This document shows positions 46,838-58,425 of a stretch of DNA of 64,000 nucleotides, piece after piece. Under the pieces are notes generated by a model, which saw only the letters and a list, made by a program, of their open reading frames with translations, made no database searches and was not told the DNA's origin. The stretch is taken from contig JAQFVV010012397.1 of assembly GCA_028023455.1 (NCBI GenBank), positions 622,001-686,000 of the forward strand. The letters are read 5' to 3'. The stretch is from Epiperipatus broadwayi (lineage: Eukaryota > Onychophora > Udeonychophora > Euonychophora > Peripatidae). Made by a program: the position numbers and the translations under genes. Position 1 is the stretch's first letter; every line of letters begins with the position of its first letter.

Positions 46838-46842
46838 ATTAT

Positions 46843-47770
46843 ATTATGTTAAATTAGTTAAAATAAAAGGGAGAGGGTTTAAACTCATATATTCTTTAAA
46901 TATGTTTTTTATTATATGCATTTTATTATAATTCATGTGTGAATCAGATTAGATAATATTAACTGCTCAATCTTGAAAGACAAATGGAGGGAAAGATTTA
47001 GGCCAGTTGTATGTTCAACAATAAGCAACACTTGAACCTTATGTCAGAACATGGTGTAGAAAAAATGGAAGCCCTGATGGCTGGAAGCAAACGAATGATG
47101 CTTACACCGTACATTGAGATTAAAATAATTGTTTAACATTAGAAAGAGGGGGTCTGAGTGTTGCCATTCAGCACACTCTCATTAGTAAGTTGCCCTTGTG
47201 TTCACACCTACTTGTTCAGGGTTTCTGTCATAAGTAGGACAAGTGATGGCGCATGTTCCCTCGAGAAAAGAATATTAGTAAAACAATAAAATTTTTATTT
47301 GATATTTCTTTACATTAATTTTCATTTCTTGATTGCGTTCATTTTATCTGCTCTTATTTACCATGCATTGTTATATTGTGTTGGAGTTAAGACACATTTA
47401 ACAAGGTAATAATTCCTAGAAGTTAATTGCCATGTATGTTACAGTATAATCAACTTGGAGTTTAAAATGTGTGTTGCAATTAATGGTTTGTCAATTTTAG
47501 CGCTTTAATTTTTATTAGTCTAGTGATTAATAAATAATGTTAATATCATAGATTTTGGATTCAGATTAGACCATAAGGTGTGTAATTAGTATTAGAGGGA
47601 TGTAAGAGGTACCTGTAGCAATGTATTAAAAAAAATATTCCATCTGAAAATTTTTAATGTTCTTACTATTAGAAAAATGTTTTAATATTTTAACTACTGC
47701 TTTGACTTTCAATTGTTGCCGTTATAAATAATTTTATTATTATTGCAAAATATATTAGTATAAAACTTAC
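46843..47770. other. Intron next to exon D, no gene recognised
   Basis: A GC-richer patch at about 46985-47270 may be an old repeat. Otherwise it is AT-rich with no coding signal. Confidence 0.4.
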
Positions 47771-47944
47771 ATTCACAAGATGGAAATGGATCCCATTTTT
47801 TATTTTCTCCACATGTAGATATTTTATTTCCTATTAGTTGATAACCAGTATTACAGGTAAAAGTTACAATACCATTACCACTTTTAGGAGAAACTTTAAA
47901 TGAGATATCACCCCATTTGATTTTCTTTGGAGAACCACATTTAT
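47771..47944 (-). CDS. Sushi/CCP domain exon D (most upstream exon in the window)
   Basis: A 174-bp phase 1-1 exon too short and Met-less for a simple ORF scan. On the minus strand the acceptor is TTTTTTTAAG and the donor GTAAGT. It encodes one sushi module with the cysteines at KCGSPKK, FTC, STC and PSC and the Trp at KKWDPF. It lacks the NAFYNFS motif of the A and B modules and is more distant from them than they are from each other, so it predates the local duplication. It is the first module transcribed within the window. A signal peptide or N-terminal exons would have to lie further to the right. Confidence 0.85.
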
Positions 47945-50776
47945 CTTAAAAAAATGCATTTTAAGCGTAAGTATTCTTATATATAAATATATATAAACTT
48001 ATATATATATATATTTTAAAAAACAACATTTTTTCATATATAATAAATTATAAATGAGATCAATAAAATATAAGTGAATGAAATATGTATAAATAACAAA
48101 TTTATTAAAAGTATGATTTTTATTAATTATTATTGAAAAGAAACTCAAATATTTGTAGATTCTTATTTACTAAATGACTTAGTTTTTTATAAAAATTATG
48201 TTGTCTTTAAACGTTCTACTTTTCATCAATTAGTTGATAAGCAATAAGATTGCAGCAGTCTTCCCATAATTGCAACATTTGGTTTCAAGTCATGTCACAA
48301 ATTCTGAAGTTTATGTACAGTTGATATGCAACTTATACTCATATATATGTATATATTTATGTGTTCTTAGTAATACACATTTAAAATATAAAAAAATTTA
48401 AAAAATCAGAAAATATCTGTAAATAAGCAAACTTAATTTCAGTAAGCTGCCAGTTTATTTATTTATTTTATCATACTCCAATTTATAAAGAGAAAAAATA
48501 AATAAATTATTAAAAAACAGATTTTTTTTTTTATCAATTTTTGAAAAAGAGTTGCTAATAAAAAATATATTATGCTTTCTGGTTATCAACTTTAAATAAA
48601 AAAGGAAAAGAAATATAATCATAAAAATTGTAACTTTTAAATCCCCCCCAAAAGGTTCTATAAGTTTACATGCAAATCATTTATAGAAAGTAATTGCCTT
48701 AAAATGGTATTAATTTTTAATTTTTTTTTATTCAATACTTTTTAAATTAGAATTGTTGACAGAGAAGAGAAGATTACTGCACTGTTAAATAACTTACTAT
48801 ACCTCAGTTTATAATTTTTATTCTTTGTAGATCAAATTTGGCTTAAATTTATGGGTGTAAGTCCTTGCATAAGATTAAGGATCTTCATTCTTAAAAAAAA
48901 ACTTTCATAGATCTTTTGATGGTTCACTTTTTCTGAGATTTCAATCATAATTAATAGAGTTGATTAAGCTAATCCAAATTAATAGGTAGATTTCACTATC
49001 ACAAAATTATATTGAGAAAATAAATAGTGATATATGCAATGATTTATTAAACTTAAGATAATGATTTTAGTAAATTTATATAACTAAAAGACCTGACAAT
49101 AAATGACAAATCAAAATATTTGACCCAGAACCATCTTTTTAATTTGTCAAAAAAATAATAATTATTATTTAGAAATAACTTGTCAAAGGGTGAACAATTA
49201 TTTACAAAAGAGACAAATTATTCAAGGGACATAAATAACACATCAAATAGGATTTTGATTTACAAAAAAAAAAAATATTTTATTTAAAACATTCTTAAAA
49301 ATATTATATAACAACATTAAAATGTTAAGGATTAGAATATACATTTAAAAGTGTTTTCATTTATATATTTTGCAAGTGTTAAAAGAGAAAAGATACTTCA
49401 TAAGTTGATACTGATTGATTATCAAAATTATACATATTTTACATCTTATAAATTTAAAAAATAATAATTTCAAACAAAAATGATGTGTTATTTTAACGTT
49501 GATTTATAGTTTAATTTTATGAGTGATTGATTAATCATTCAATTCTGAAAATTCTCAAGATATATTTATTTCTAAAGATATGTAGAGTGGGCAATCAATT
49601 TTTTTGTTTTCTGCATTTCAATAAAATGATCATTAGAAGGGTTTACAATTTCAGTTTTTTATGATCTTGAGCTTTACTATGTCATTTATTTACATCTTTT
49701 GTCTATTAATAGCATTATCAATTTGTTATGATTATAAACATTTACTTTTTTTCATGTGTCTGTTTTTTATAATTAATATCTAATAAATTAGTTCAATTTC
49801 AAAAATCTATACTGGGATATTTGCTCTTCCTTTTTTCATTTGCATTAATCAGAACATAAGCCATTACTTCTCTTAAAAAAAAAAAAAAAAAAAAGCTTTC
49901 CAAAGAACCATTTGTGGGAAATGAATTCTAGATTGTTCCTTCACACCATAAGTTATTTTTTGTGTATATGAATTATGTTTATTTATAAATCTAATGGAAT
50001 AAATCTAAAGTATTCATTTTTACTAATAAAAAGTAAATAAATAAATAAAAACAAAAAAAAATCAAAAGATGAGAAACATTAAAATATTGGCAAAATATGT
50101 ACTACATGGCTAAAATAATTAGTATAAATCACCTTATAATCTTAGGCCCAGGTGAGGTAATACCATGAATATTATTGCAAACTCTTAAGAGAAAGCATTT
50201 GTTTTTATTTTATTGTATGTTAAAAATCAAAAAGCACAATACTGAATTATGAATATAAATCATTAGAATTAAAATGATGTCCATAATATTTCATTCTACA
50301 AAAACTTAAAAATAAAATGAGAGCATTTATTATTATAAAGAAAATTGAGAGAAATAATTAAACCAATAAAAAACCAGCATATAAAACGTGCAGCATTGTG
50401 TAAATAAATAAACTGCAGTGATCCAAAAAATAATTCAGCAAATTTAGACAGGAATCAAGCAAAAAGCTATTCAATAAAATATGTCTTTACCAAGAAATTG
50501 TCAAATACAAGATCTCCTGAAAAATGTATAATAATATTAAAAAACATACACAAACAGGTAAGTCTTTAATATCCACAGCAGCATAAGCTACATCTTTACC
50601 AAGAAAAGACAGCATCTATTAGGACTGTAAGATATTCAGTATTATTAACTTCTGAAGAATTTTTATCAATAGCATATATTGCAAAAAAAGATTAAAATTA
50701 ATGCAAACAATAAAATTAAATTAATAATTTTTATTAATCATTCGTTAGAGATTAACAATTTAATGAATAATATTTC
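47945..50776. other. Intron, no gene recognised
   Basis: Very AT-rich, with many homopolymer runs (for example poly-A near 49877). I see no coding or structural feature that I can support. Confidence 0.5.
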
Positions 50777-51035
50777 TGTAATGTAATTTTTACATCACTC
50801 TCAGGCAAGGTGAAGACTGGTTTCTTTCCACTTTTACACCTTCCGGAGGGTTGTAATCATAACCATAAGAGCAAAGACATGAAAAAAATATATGATTCCC
50901 AAGATACACATTTCATGCATCTTGGGAATCATACATCTTTAGTCATATGTTTAACATTACACCCTCCCCAAGATGTTAAAAGTAAATAGAAACCAGTCCC
51001 CATCTTGAGAGTGGTATAGTGAAAATTACATTACA
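50777..51035. mobile_element. Palindromic MITE (about 259 bp)
   Basis: The whole element is one imperfect inverted repeat. The ends are TGTAATGTAATTTT and its complement. The arms continue through CACTCTCA...GACTGGTTTCT, matched by AGAAACCAGTC...TGAGAGTG. The centre is TATGATTCCCAAGAT...ATCTTGGGAATCATA (about 50891-50932). No coding capacity. It abuts the 5' LTR of the next element. Confidence 0.88.
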
Positions 51036-51041
51036 AAAATA

Positions 51042-51800
51042 TTTAAGAAATTGAGTTATAGTGCTGCAAAATAAATCGATTAAAGATATGTTTAATTAAA
51101 CAAAGTTTTAAAAATAAAAACTTTGAAAAGAGACATGTAAATATTAAAGAATTGTGTAGATCTTAAAACTTAGATTATACAGAAATAAATTCCTAAGATA
51201 AATGGAGAATTAGTATGCTTAATTAAAAGGTTAAGATAAATTTTGTTTGATTTTCGGGCAGATAACAAACTCCTAAATATAATAATTAAATTGTTACACA
51301 GAATTAATTAAAGTAAAAGTCAAATTACTTCAGAAAAGATAAGAAAACAAAAAAAGAGAGGGCATATAAAAAGCTAGAGAAAAAGGACTGTGCTCTTTTG
51401 GGATTACTGCCTGCTATGCTGATTCCATGAGTTCAAGTTGCAATAAAGATCATCATCAATGGACTTCATTCCCAGGATTTCAGACCTTGTAGGTAACCAA
51501 GACAATTAGGATTTTTGAGCAGACCACCCATTATTATTTGTTTTTTAAAAGACTATAGACTATGTAGTAAAGGTAAAGTACATCATTGTTTACTTAAACT
51601 GTATGAACATTTTATTCATTATTTAACTTGATGAGTTATGCTCGCACAAGTGCGGACTTATATGTATATAGAAGATTTGATTAGCAACTGTTTAATTGCC
51701 AATAAATTCTTTTAATACTACTACATATATGTTGTTCTCTGTTAACATTAATTATGTATTCATGTTAGCTGGCCACCTGGTCATAGGAGGAGACACAGCA
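51042..51800 (+). repeat. 5' LTR
   Basis: About 760 bp. It is longer than the 3' LTR because it retains segments (about 51231-51294 and 51560-51610) that differ or are missing in the right copy. The left end is uncertain because of the adjoining MITE. Confidence 0.75.
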
Positions 51801-51944
51801 AATTAGTGGTGCAGTCATTTTGAATTTAGGGGAAAAGTAGAGAGCTAAAATCATTAGTAAGTTAGTGGCAATTAGTGTTGGAATTTAGCAAACATATGGA
51901 AGTTAGTAGTAAGGACAATTAATAGTAGACAAAAATGAGTTCTT

Positions 51945-52610
51945 CAGTCAAAATAGCATGGTGAAATTTGATGTCAGTAACATGTCAGAATGGCCATTAT
52001 ATATTCTGCAGCTAGAGAAATTCTTTACATTGAATGGTATCGAAGATAACAAATGGAAAATAGACACACTTCTGTTTCACTGGTAAAAAAGTAATAGAAA
52101 TTGTAAGCAGATTATTTGAGATACCTATTACAGAGAATGTAAAGTAATGGGAAAAAAATTAATGATTATAACTCAGCTCTGAGGGGATTAGCTAAAGATT
52201 GTGACTATGGGGATTTTATTGAGGAAATATTCATGGATCAATTGTTATGGGGGATGTCTGCCGATAGGTTCAGACAACAATTATTAACAGCACTGGATAT
52301 CACATATGATATGGCCATTAAGAAAGGTATAGCATATAAATTTAATTCTTGAACAGGCTCAGATTTTTAGGACTGAAACTGAGGAAACACTAAAATGTGA
52401 GTGTTCAAGACAGAAAAGGAGAGTACCATAGTGTGGAAAATTGAGTGCAGTAAAAATTCTACAGTAACATTTCTGCTGTGGATGGCAAAAAAATGCAGGT
52501 GGCTCAAAGAAACATATTTTAAAAGTGGTAAAAAGAGGTATTTAGTGCAGATGTGTAACCAGAAAGGTAACAATAAAGGCAAAACTAAATTACCAAAACA
52601 AGCGAATAGT
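51945..52610 (+). pseudogene. gag: Gag remnant (mag-like)
   Basis: Opens with MVKFDVSNMSEWPLY (about 51958-52005), matching the start of gag in the gag-only element. It continues as RGLAKDCDYGDFIEEIFMDQ and SADRFRQQLLTALD (about 52180-52305), the conserved capsid region. Stops at several places, such as after LLFHW near 52085, and frame changes break it. A zinc knuckle is not clearly preserved: a stretch near 52480-52560 has a few Cys residues but no clean CCHC. Confidence 0.75.
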
Positions 52611-52624
52611 TGAGGTAACCACAT

Positions 52625-53036
52625 GGTTAAAAACATGAATGTCCAAGGGTTAAATCAGTTTACGATTAAGTTCGTAATTTGGGGAAAAGAACTGTTGATG
52701 GAGATTAATAGTGGATCAGGTATTTCTCTGATGACACTAACAGATTAGACAGCACTTTCATCAGATAATGCAGAAAGTAAATTAGAGAAAATGAACATTA
52801 GAGTGCATGATATAAATGGAAATGTGCTAACCTTATTAGGCTGTGTGACAGCACCCATCAACCAGGGTGGTAAAAAAATGAATTTACCTCTATATATAGT
52901 AAAAAGAAAGATTAGTCCCATCCTTGGGATGGAGTGGTTCCACAAATTAGGATCCAAATTAATAGCATTAAAAAAATCGCTCCAGATTGGAAAATGGCAT
53001 ACAAAAATCCTGATTTGTTTAATAAAAAATTGTGAT
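52625..53036 (+). pseudogene. Retropepsin-like protease remnant
   Basis: Aspartic protease of an LTR element. LLMEINSGSGISLMTL (about 52690-52740) corresponds to the D-T/S-G-A active-site strand, with the catalytic Asp changed to Asn, so it would be inactive. After one stop, the frame 52791-53039 carries the flap and end of the domain, finishing with LYIVKRKISPILGMEWFHKL, the usual ILG.DWL motif. RT does not follow as it would in an intact element. Confidence 0.75.
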
Positions 53037-53429
53037 TAATTAATACGAGCCCAGATGATATAAAGTTGCTGGAAAATATGCAGCCAATTATGAATAAATC
53101 TCAGAAAATCCCATTTACTCAAAAAACTGTAGAAATGGCAGATAAATGCCAGCAAAAGGGATAGTAATTCTGTGGATGGTGAGCCATGTATTAAGCCATC
53201 TTCACCAGCAACAAGAAAACAGTTTCAGAAAAGAATATAATCAGTTTAACAAGAGAATAGAGTTATAAAAATATAATTTAGAAACTTATAAATCAAGAGT
53301 AAATTCCTTACAAAAGGAAAACCGAGGGTCGCAACAAGCTAGTATGACTGTCCAAGCAAAAGCTGAACAAGAATTTATTTGTAATACACATGTAACTAGT
53401 GACAAAGGGAAAATACATATGTAATAGGT

Positions 53430-53654
53430 GACAAAAGTTTGTATTTTAGACATGATCAGGAAGAAATGAGATCAAGGAGTAATCATAAAATTATCAAAAA
53501 AGTAATAATCATCCAACTAAAAAATGGGACAACATACAGAAGACATATAAATCATGTCCGCCATCAAATCGAGGAAGGCTTGCAAATTTCAGTGGCCATA
53601 CCAAAAGAGAAAAGCCATGAAATACAAGAGATTAGCAGAATTAACATCACATGA
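53430..53654 (+). pseudogene. Integrase C-terminal tail fragment
   Basis: After the protease the sequence jumps to a segment with VYFR-like LYFRHDQEEM and IIIQLKNGTTYRRHINHVRH. This matches the SH3-like tail of gypsy integrases (V-x-L-E-N-G...RRHVNQLR). The RT, RNase H and integrase catalytic core are absent, which defines the deletion between about 53040 and 53430. Confidence 0.7.
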
Positions 53655-53836
53655 AAGAGTAATCGAGGAGGATCAAAAAATAGTAAGCAGTGAGTGTAAA
53701 CCATACAAACTTCAACAACTTTGAAACCTAACATAGTAACAACTAAATCATCCAGACCGAGATGACAGATATGGAGGCCAGTTAAATTCAAGGGCTATAT
53801 GTAAACCTAAACAATTTTCTAGAGTAAGAGGAGGAG

Positions 53837-54527
53837 TATAAAATATTCAATTTAGATTTAAGAAATTGAGTTATAGTGTTCAAAAATAAATTTATTAAAT
53901 AAATGTTTAATTAAACAAAGTTTTAAAAATAAAAGCTTTGAATAGAGACATGTATATATTAATTAATTATGTAGATCTTAAAACTTAGATTATACAGAAA
54001 TAAATTCCTAAGATAAATGGGGAATTAGTATGTGTAATTAAAAGGTTAAGTGGAATTAATTAAAGTAAAAGTTGAATTACTCTAGAAAAGATAAGAAAAC
54101 AAAAAAGAGGGGGTGGTATATAAAAAGCTAGAGAAAAAGGACTGTGTGGTCTTTTGGGGTTGCTGCCTGCTGTGCTGATAGCATGAGTTGAAGTTGCAGT
54201 GAAGATCATTATTGGTAGACTTCATTCCCAGGATCTTGGCTTCTGTCGGTACCCAAGACGATTAAGACTTTTAAGCAGACCATCCATTATTATTTTATGA
54301 AACACCTCAAGAGGCTCATCAAGGGTTTTGTTATTTACAAGACTATTCATTATTTAACTTCATGAATTATGCTCGCACAAGTGCGAACTTATATGTATGT
54401 AGAAGATTTGATTAGTAACTTTAATTATTAATAAATTGTTTTAATACTACTAATATATGTTTTGTCTGTTAATGTTAATTATGTATTCATATTTTCTGGC
54501 CGCCTAGTCATAATTAGGGATACAGCA
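53837..54527 (+). repeat. 3' LTR
   Basis: 691 bp, starting right after the purine tract with TATAAAATATTC (the expected TG altered) and ending ATACAGCA. It is moderately diverged from the left LTR, so the insertion is older than the gag-only element. Confidence 0.8.
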
Positions 54528-54789
54528 GAACTATAGCATATATGCTGATTATGAATTTCAAATCTTCCCTTCTGAATTTGTTTGAAAATTACAAAATAGT
54601 ACAGAACATTCTTAGATTAGGCACATAAATTTGATTAAAACAAAAGTCTGTCTGTATCCATAGTACTCTAGAAAAACATAATTTAATATATCTACTTCAA
54701 TGTGGAATATAATAATAAAAACAATATAATAAACTTATTATAATGTATTGCAACATTTCAAATTAATATATATACACAATAAAAAGTTT
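54528..54789. other. Spacer, nothing recognised
   Basis: AT-rich spacer between two mobile elements. Confidence 0.5.
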
Positions 54790-55790
54790 AATATTTACTA
54801 AGGCAATAAACCTCAAGAATGTGCGCTTGAAAATGCGAAGGTAGGGACCTCTACAGGTCTTAACCACAAGCTTACACTTTGGAAGAAAAGCTTGGGGTGG
54901 AGACCTATAGAGGTCCCTACCTTCGCATTTTCAAGCGCAATTCAAGCAAGGGAGGCAATTCAAGGAGAAATGGGATGGTCAAGTTTTCATATGAGAGATA
55001 ATAAAAGAATAGCCAAAATAGTATTTAATTGGGTTATGAGTAAAGGGCAGGTAACAAGATGGGTAAGAAAGGTAATGTAGTATGCAAAACATTTGGATAA
55101 AGAATTTATATCAATATGTTTGTACAAAAGATGGGATGATTGTGTTAAGAGGATTGTTGAATGTTATAGTAGTAAGGAATGGGATAAAAGAATAAATTAA
55201 ATTTATTAATAAAGAATAGGGAGTTAGAGAGATGGAGAAATCGTATGGAGAGTAACAAGAGTTTAAATATATATAGAAATAAACAGAATATTAGGTGTGA
55301 GTTAATATATGATAATAGTAAAAAAAGTAGTTTATTGTTTAAGGCTCGAACGGGATCTTTAGCTACAAGAGAATATACATGTAATTGGAAAAATATGGGT
55401 GATTTATTTTGTAAATTATATAAGGAAGGAATAGAAAATATTAGGCGTTTATTAATGGAATGTAAATGCTTGAAAACAGAAAGGGTACATATAATGAAGT
55501 TATGGAAGAATAAATATGAAAAAAGTGATTATACAGAAAGTTGAATTATTGATTTTTATGCTGGGTTTGGGAAAAGATAAGGGGGATTTAGATATAAAGG
55601 CTATAGAGTTGACAAAGATTATGTTGTGGAAATGGAATGGAGCAGAATGTGGGAAAATTTAGAATGGAGAATGGAAAATAAAGTGGCTAACAGGTTTATC
55701 TGGGTATAACTGCTGAGATGTTCTTGACTTCGTTTAAGGAGAAGCCACAGTACACGCACATTCTTGAGGTTTATTGCCTTAGTAAATATT
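54790..55790. mobile_element. TIR-bounded element carrying a LINE fragment and a long hairpin
   Basis: Perfect 36-bp inverted repeats form the ends: 54790-54825 (AATATTTACTAAGGCAATAA...) and 55755-55790. Just inside the left end is a hairpin: 54822-54860 pairs with 54901-54939 with one mismatch over 39 bp, and the loop has its own CAAGCTT/AAGCTTG pair. The rest is a plus-strand LINE 3' fragment. I know no element family with this layout. It may be a chance composite or a DNA element that captured a LINE tail. Confidence 0.75.
54893..55745 (+). pseudogene. LINE ORF C-terminal fragment
   Basis: Two main frames: 54892-55080 (RWVRKVM at the end) and 55245-55544. The latter has the LINE-type FKARTGSLATREYTCNWK motif followed by the region where a zinc knuckle is expected (GDLFCKLYKEGIENIRRLLM then ECKC; the second Cys of CKLC is Tyr here). 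It is closely similar to 21870-22395 and ends at the same GTTTAAGGAGAAGCCA. No RT core is present. Frames are interrupted near 55080-55245 and after 55544. Confidence 0.7.
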
Positions 55791-56415
55791 ACATACTTAA
55801 TCAATGTGCATTAAATAAATTTATAATAAAAAGTTTAATACATTATGCTAAAAATTAATTAACCAAATTAAAATATTTAATAATAAATATGAATGTGTGA
55901 ATATTAATATATAATTAAAATCCATTTTGCAATATACATATGAAAAAGAAATACTTTTCTGACCCGGTGGTTTGTATAATTTTAGCAATCACTGTACATA
56001 TATAATGATCTATGTATTTTTGAATATAAATATTGCTGAAATTCATGCTAATGTACTTGTGCATATAGAATTCACTTCAAATATAATATTCACTCACTAT
56101 GTTGAGTGAAAAGTAAAAATATAAAAGATCTTCTACTCTCAAGTTATGATTATATATACATTCAGTTGTGAAAATAGTACTGATTCAATTATCACTGCAT
56201 ATTATCACTACACATTTGTATTGTATGATGCACATGTTATAATCAAATCATATATAGATATAGCAATTAAGCTCACACTGAAATCCTTCCTGGCAAATAT
56301 TGAGTTATGGTATATGCTCCAAATGAAAACATTTGAACCCTGAGAAGATTGAGAAATATATCAATAATATCCTTTTTGATTTAACAAGAATGACTTTTAT
56401 ATATATATAGAAATA
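55791..56415. other. No gene recognised
   Basis: AT-rich. A 65-codon frame at 56146-56343 has no domain. Confidence 0.4.
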
Positions 56416-56424
56416 TTGTAACCT

Positions 56425-56512
56425 GTAAAAATTGGGAGGGAGTGGGGAGAGTTGGAGTGCCAATTTTAACCTTTATGGCAAAAAAATTGATAAAATGATG
56501 ATGATGATGACC
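56425..56512 (+). mobile_element. Possible LINE 3' tail ending in an ATG microsatellite
   Basis: The frame reads ESWSANFNLYGKKIDKMMMM and runs into (ATG)n. Several RTE- and related LINE families end in a short trinucleotide repeat just after such a C-terminal sequence. The piece is under 100 bp, so this is a weak assignment. Confidence 0.4.
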
Positions 56513-57066
56513 ATTTCTCTTTACAAAATAATGACTAATTGGAGAGACTCATGTTTGAAGCATGGACTAAACTCAGTGGTAATTACAATAAAAGAAAGAA
56601 TACTTCAGAATCATCTATTAAGGCAAAGGGAAATTTAAAAGTAATAATAACAATATCTATTACACAATTATGTAATTACAAATGAAATTAAGAAGAGGAA
56701 AAACTTCACTCTTATCAATAAAATATCTTTAAGCTATGACTTCCCCTCTATCAAAATATATTTTCTGAGTATATAAGTTATCTGCACCAACAGAAACATT
56801 TTACACAATTCTTCATCTTAAAATATCTTAATCTTTAATATTTGCTATATCAGAAAGTCAAAAAAAGGCCTGAATTTAAATACTCTACTCTTGAAAAGTA
56901 ATAATAAAATACTGGGCACTTATCAAATATGCATATAGATTAATTATAGTGTCTTTTGCTAAAACAATATACAAGTTAAATGAATGACATTCAATAATAT
57001 GAACAGAATAGCAATAATAATCAACAGGTTACCAATGTATGACTAATATCCTGGGAGATTCTAGAA
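56513..57066. other. No gene recognised
   Basis: AT-rich sequence with no recognisable feature. Confidence 0.4.
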
Positions 57067-58425
57067 CAATGGTCTTCAATCTTTTTACACTTGCAGACCG
57101 GCAAAAATAAGGATAAGATTTCGCAGTCTGCCAAAAGTTTGCAGATAAATTTTCTTAAAGATGTAATCTGCTTAGCCTTAGATGAGCATAATTGTTATAA
57201 CTGACCAAAACAGCACATTAGTTATTGCGTATTGTTATGGTGTTTGCTTACCTTCACACACTGAACACTCTTTCTCAAATCTACAGAAAATAGTACAATA
57301 ACAATCGTTCTCATTAATGTGCTTGCCTTTCTACGTTTATTATTTCATTGTTAAAACATGCAAGAATAAAATGTTATTCACCTGAATATTGGGAAGTATC
57401 ACAGCTAGTGTAATTACATGACAATGATTATGATAAATGTAATATCTGTATTTAATGTTAAATATACAAGATGAAATTGTATATATGGAGGTTGTCTTTG
57501 GATAGTAGTAAGGGCAAAATAGAAATAACATAATTAAAATCACCCACCGTACAGCCAAAAAAAAGTCACCGTATTTTAAATCTGAAAAAACAAAACGAAA
57601 CATGTAAAAGTCTGAAGTTTTGATATTATTGTAATTTTTTGTGTGATGGTGTGTTGAAAGGATCAAAAATGTAATTAACAGGAAAAAAAATTTTTTTAAA
57701 TGGCAAAATAGACATCGCATAATAGAAATAAAGTCAAAACAAAATCACTGTATAGTCACCATCTTTTAAAAAAACAAGACAATGAAAGTTGAAAAAGTCA
57801 AAAGTTATGATCTTATTTTAATTTGGGGATGGATTGAGAAATACTTTATAAAAGTTAGAGACAGAAATTTTTTGGTTGTTTTTCTTTTTAATAAAAGGTG
57901 ATAAAAATTGATTTCAAAATTGATTTCAAAAATAAAAGTTAAAGCCAAAAAAGATCTTATTTTAATTTTTTGGGGGGTAGTGGGTTGAGAAATACTTTGT
58001 CTTCACTGAGACAAAAGATGGAGACAAAAGATATTTTTGGTTTGTTTTTATATTTAAAACAATCGTAATAAAAATTGGTTTTAAAAATAAGTTTTAGTAT
58101 ATCAGTGGTATACAAATAAAGGCAAAAAGAAAAAGTGGCCGTATTTTTAAACAAAAAAAAAAATAACTGAAACTTGAAAAAGTCAAAAGTTTTGATCTTA
58201 CTTTAGTTTGGGGTGGGGGGGGTGTATTAAGAAATACTTTGTAAAAGTTAGAGACAGAAGTTATTTTTTGGTTTTTATTTTTAAAAAAGGTAATAAAAAT
58301 TGATTTCAAAAATAAAAATTAAAGTCAAAAAAAAAAATCGCCGTATAACCAAAAAAAAACACTAAAAATGAAATATTAAAAGACAGAGTAGAAAAAATTT
58401 AAGAGATCAAAAAAAGTCACCGTAT
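57067..58425. mobile_element. Truncated, inverted copy of the 4698-6318 hAT-type element
   Basis: Starts CAATGGTCTTCAATC, the counterpart of the right terminus of the first copy, and runs in reverse through the same landmarks (GATAAGATTTCGCAG, CTGAACACTCTTTCTC, ATGCAAGAATAAAATG). It carries the same tandem blocks with GAGAAATACTTT-type motifs. The alignment stops around 58425 (CACTAAAAATGAAATATTAA then AAAAAGTCACCG), so the other terminus is missing. About 57395-57700 holds sequence without a clear match in copy 1. The minus-strand 126-codon frame at 57340-57720 is not a recognisable protein. Confidence 0.8.

Larger units (their letters stand above)
51042..54527 (+). mobile_element. Internally deleted Ty3/gypsy (mag-like) LTR retrotransposon
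   Basis: Direct LTRs at about 51042-51800 and 53837-54527 share long runs (GTTTAATTAAACAAAGTTTT, AGATCTTAAAACTTAGATTA, TTATGCTCGCACAAGTGCG) and end ACAGCA like the gag-only element. A purine tract (AGAGTAAGAGGAGGAG) precedes the 3' LTR. A TGGTGCAGTC primer-binding-like motif follows the 5' LTR at about 51808. The 2-kb interior retains gag, protease and a fragment of the integrase tail, but the RT, RNase H and integrase core are deleted. The start of the 5' LTR is disturbed by the palindromic MITE. No TSD was found. Confidence 0.82.

Noticed and set aside
56480-56512. Run of Met codons as a coding feature
   Set aside because: It is an ATG trinucleotide microsatellite, probably the tail of a LINE.
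57340-57720. Longest minus-strand frame (126 codons) in the right part of the window
   Set aside because: It is inside the truncated hAT-type element, is low in complexity and has no recognisable motif.
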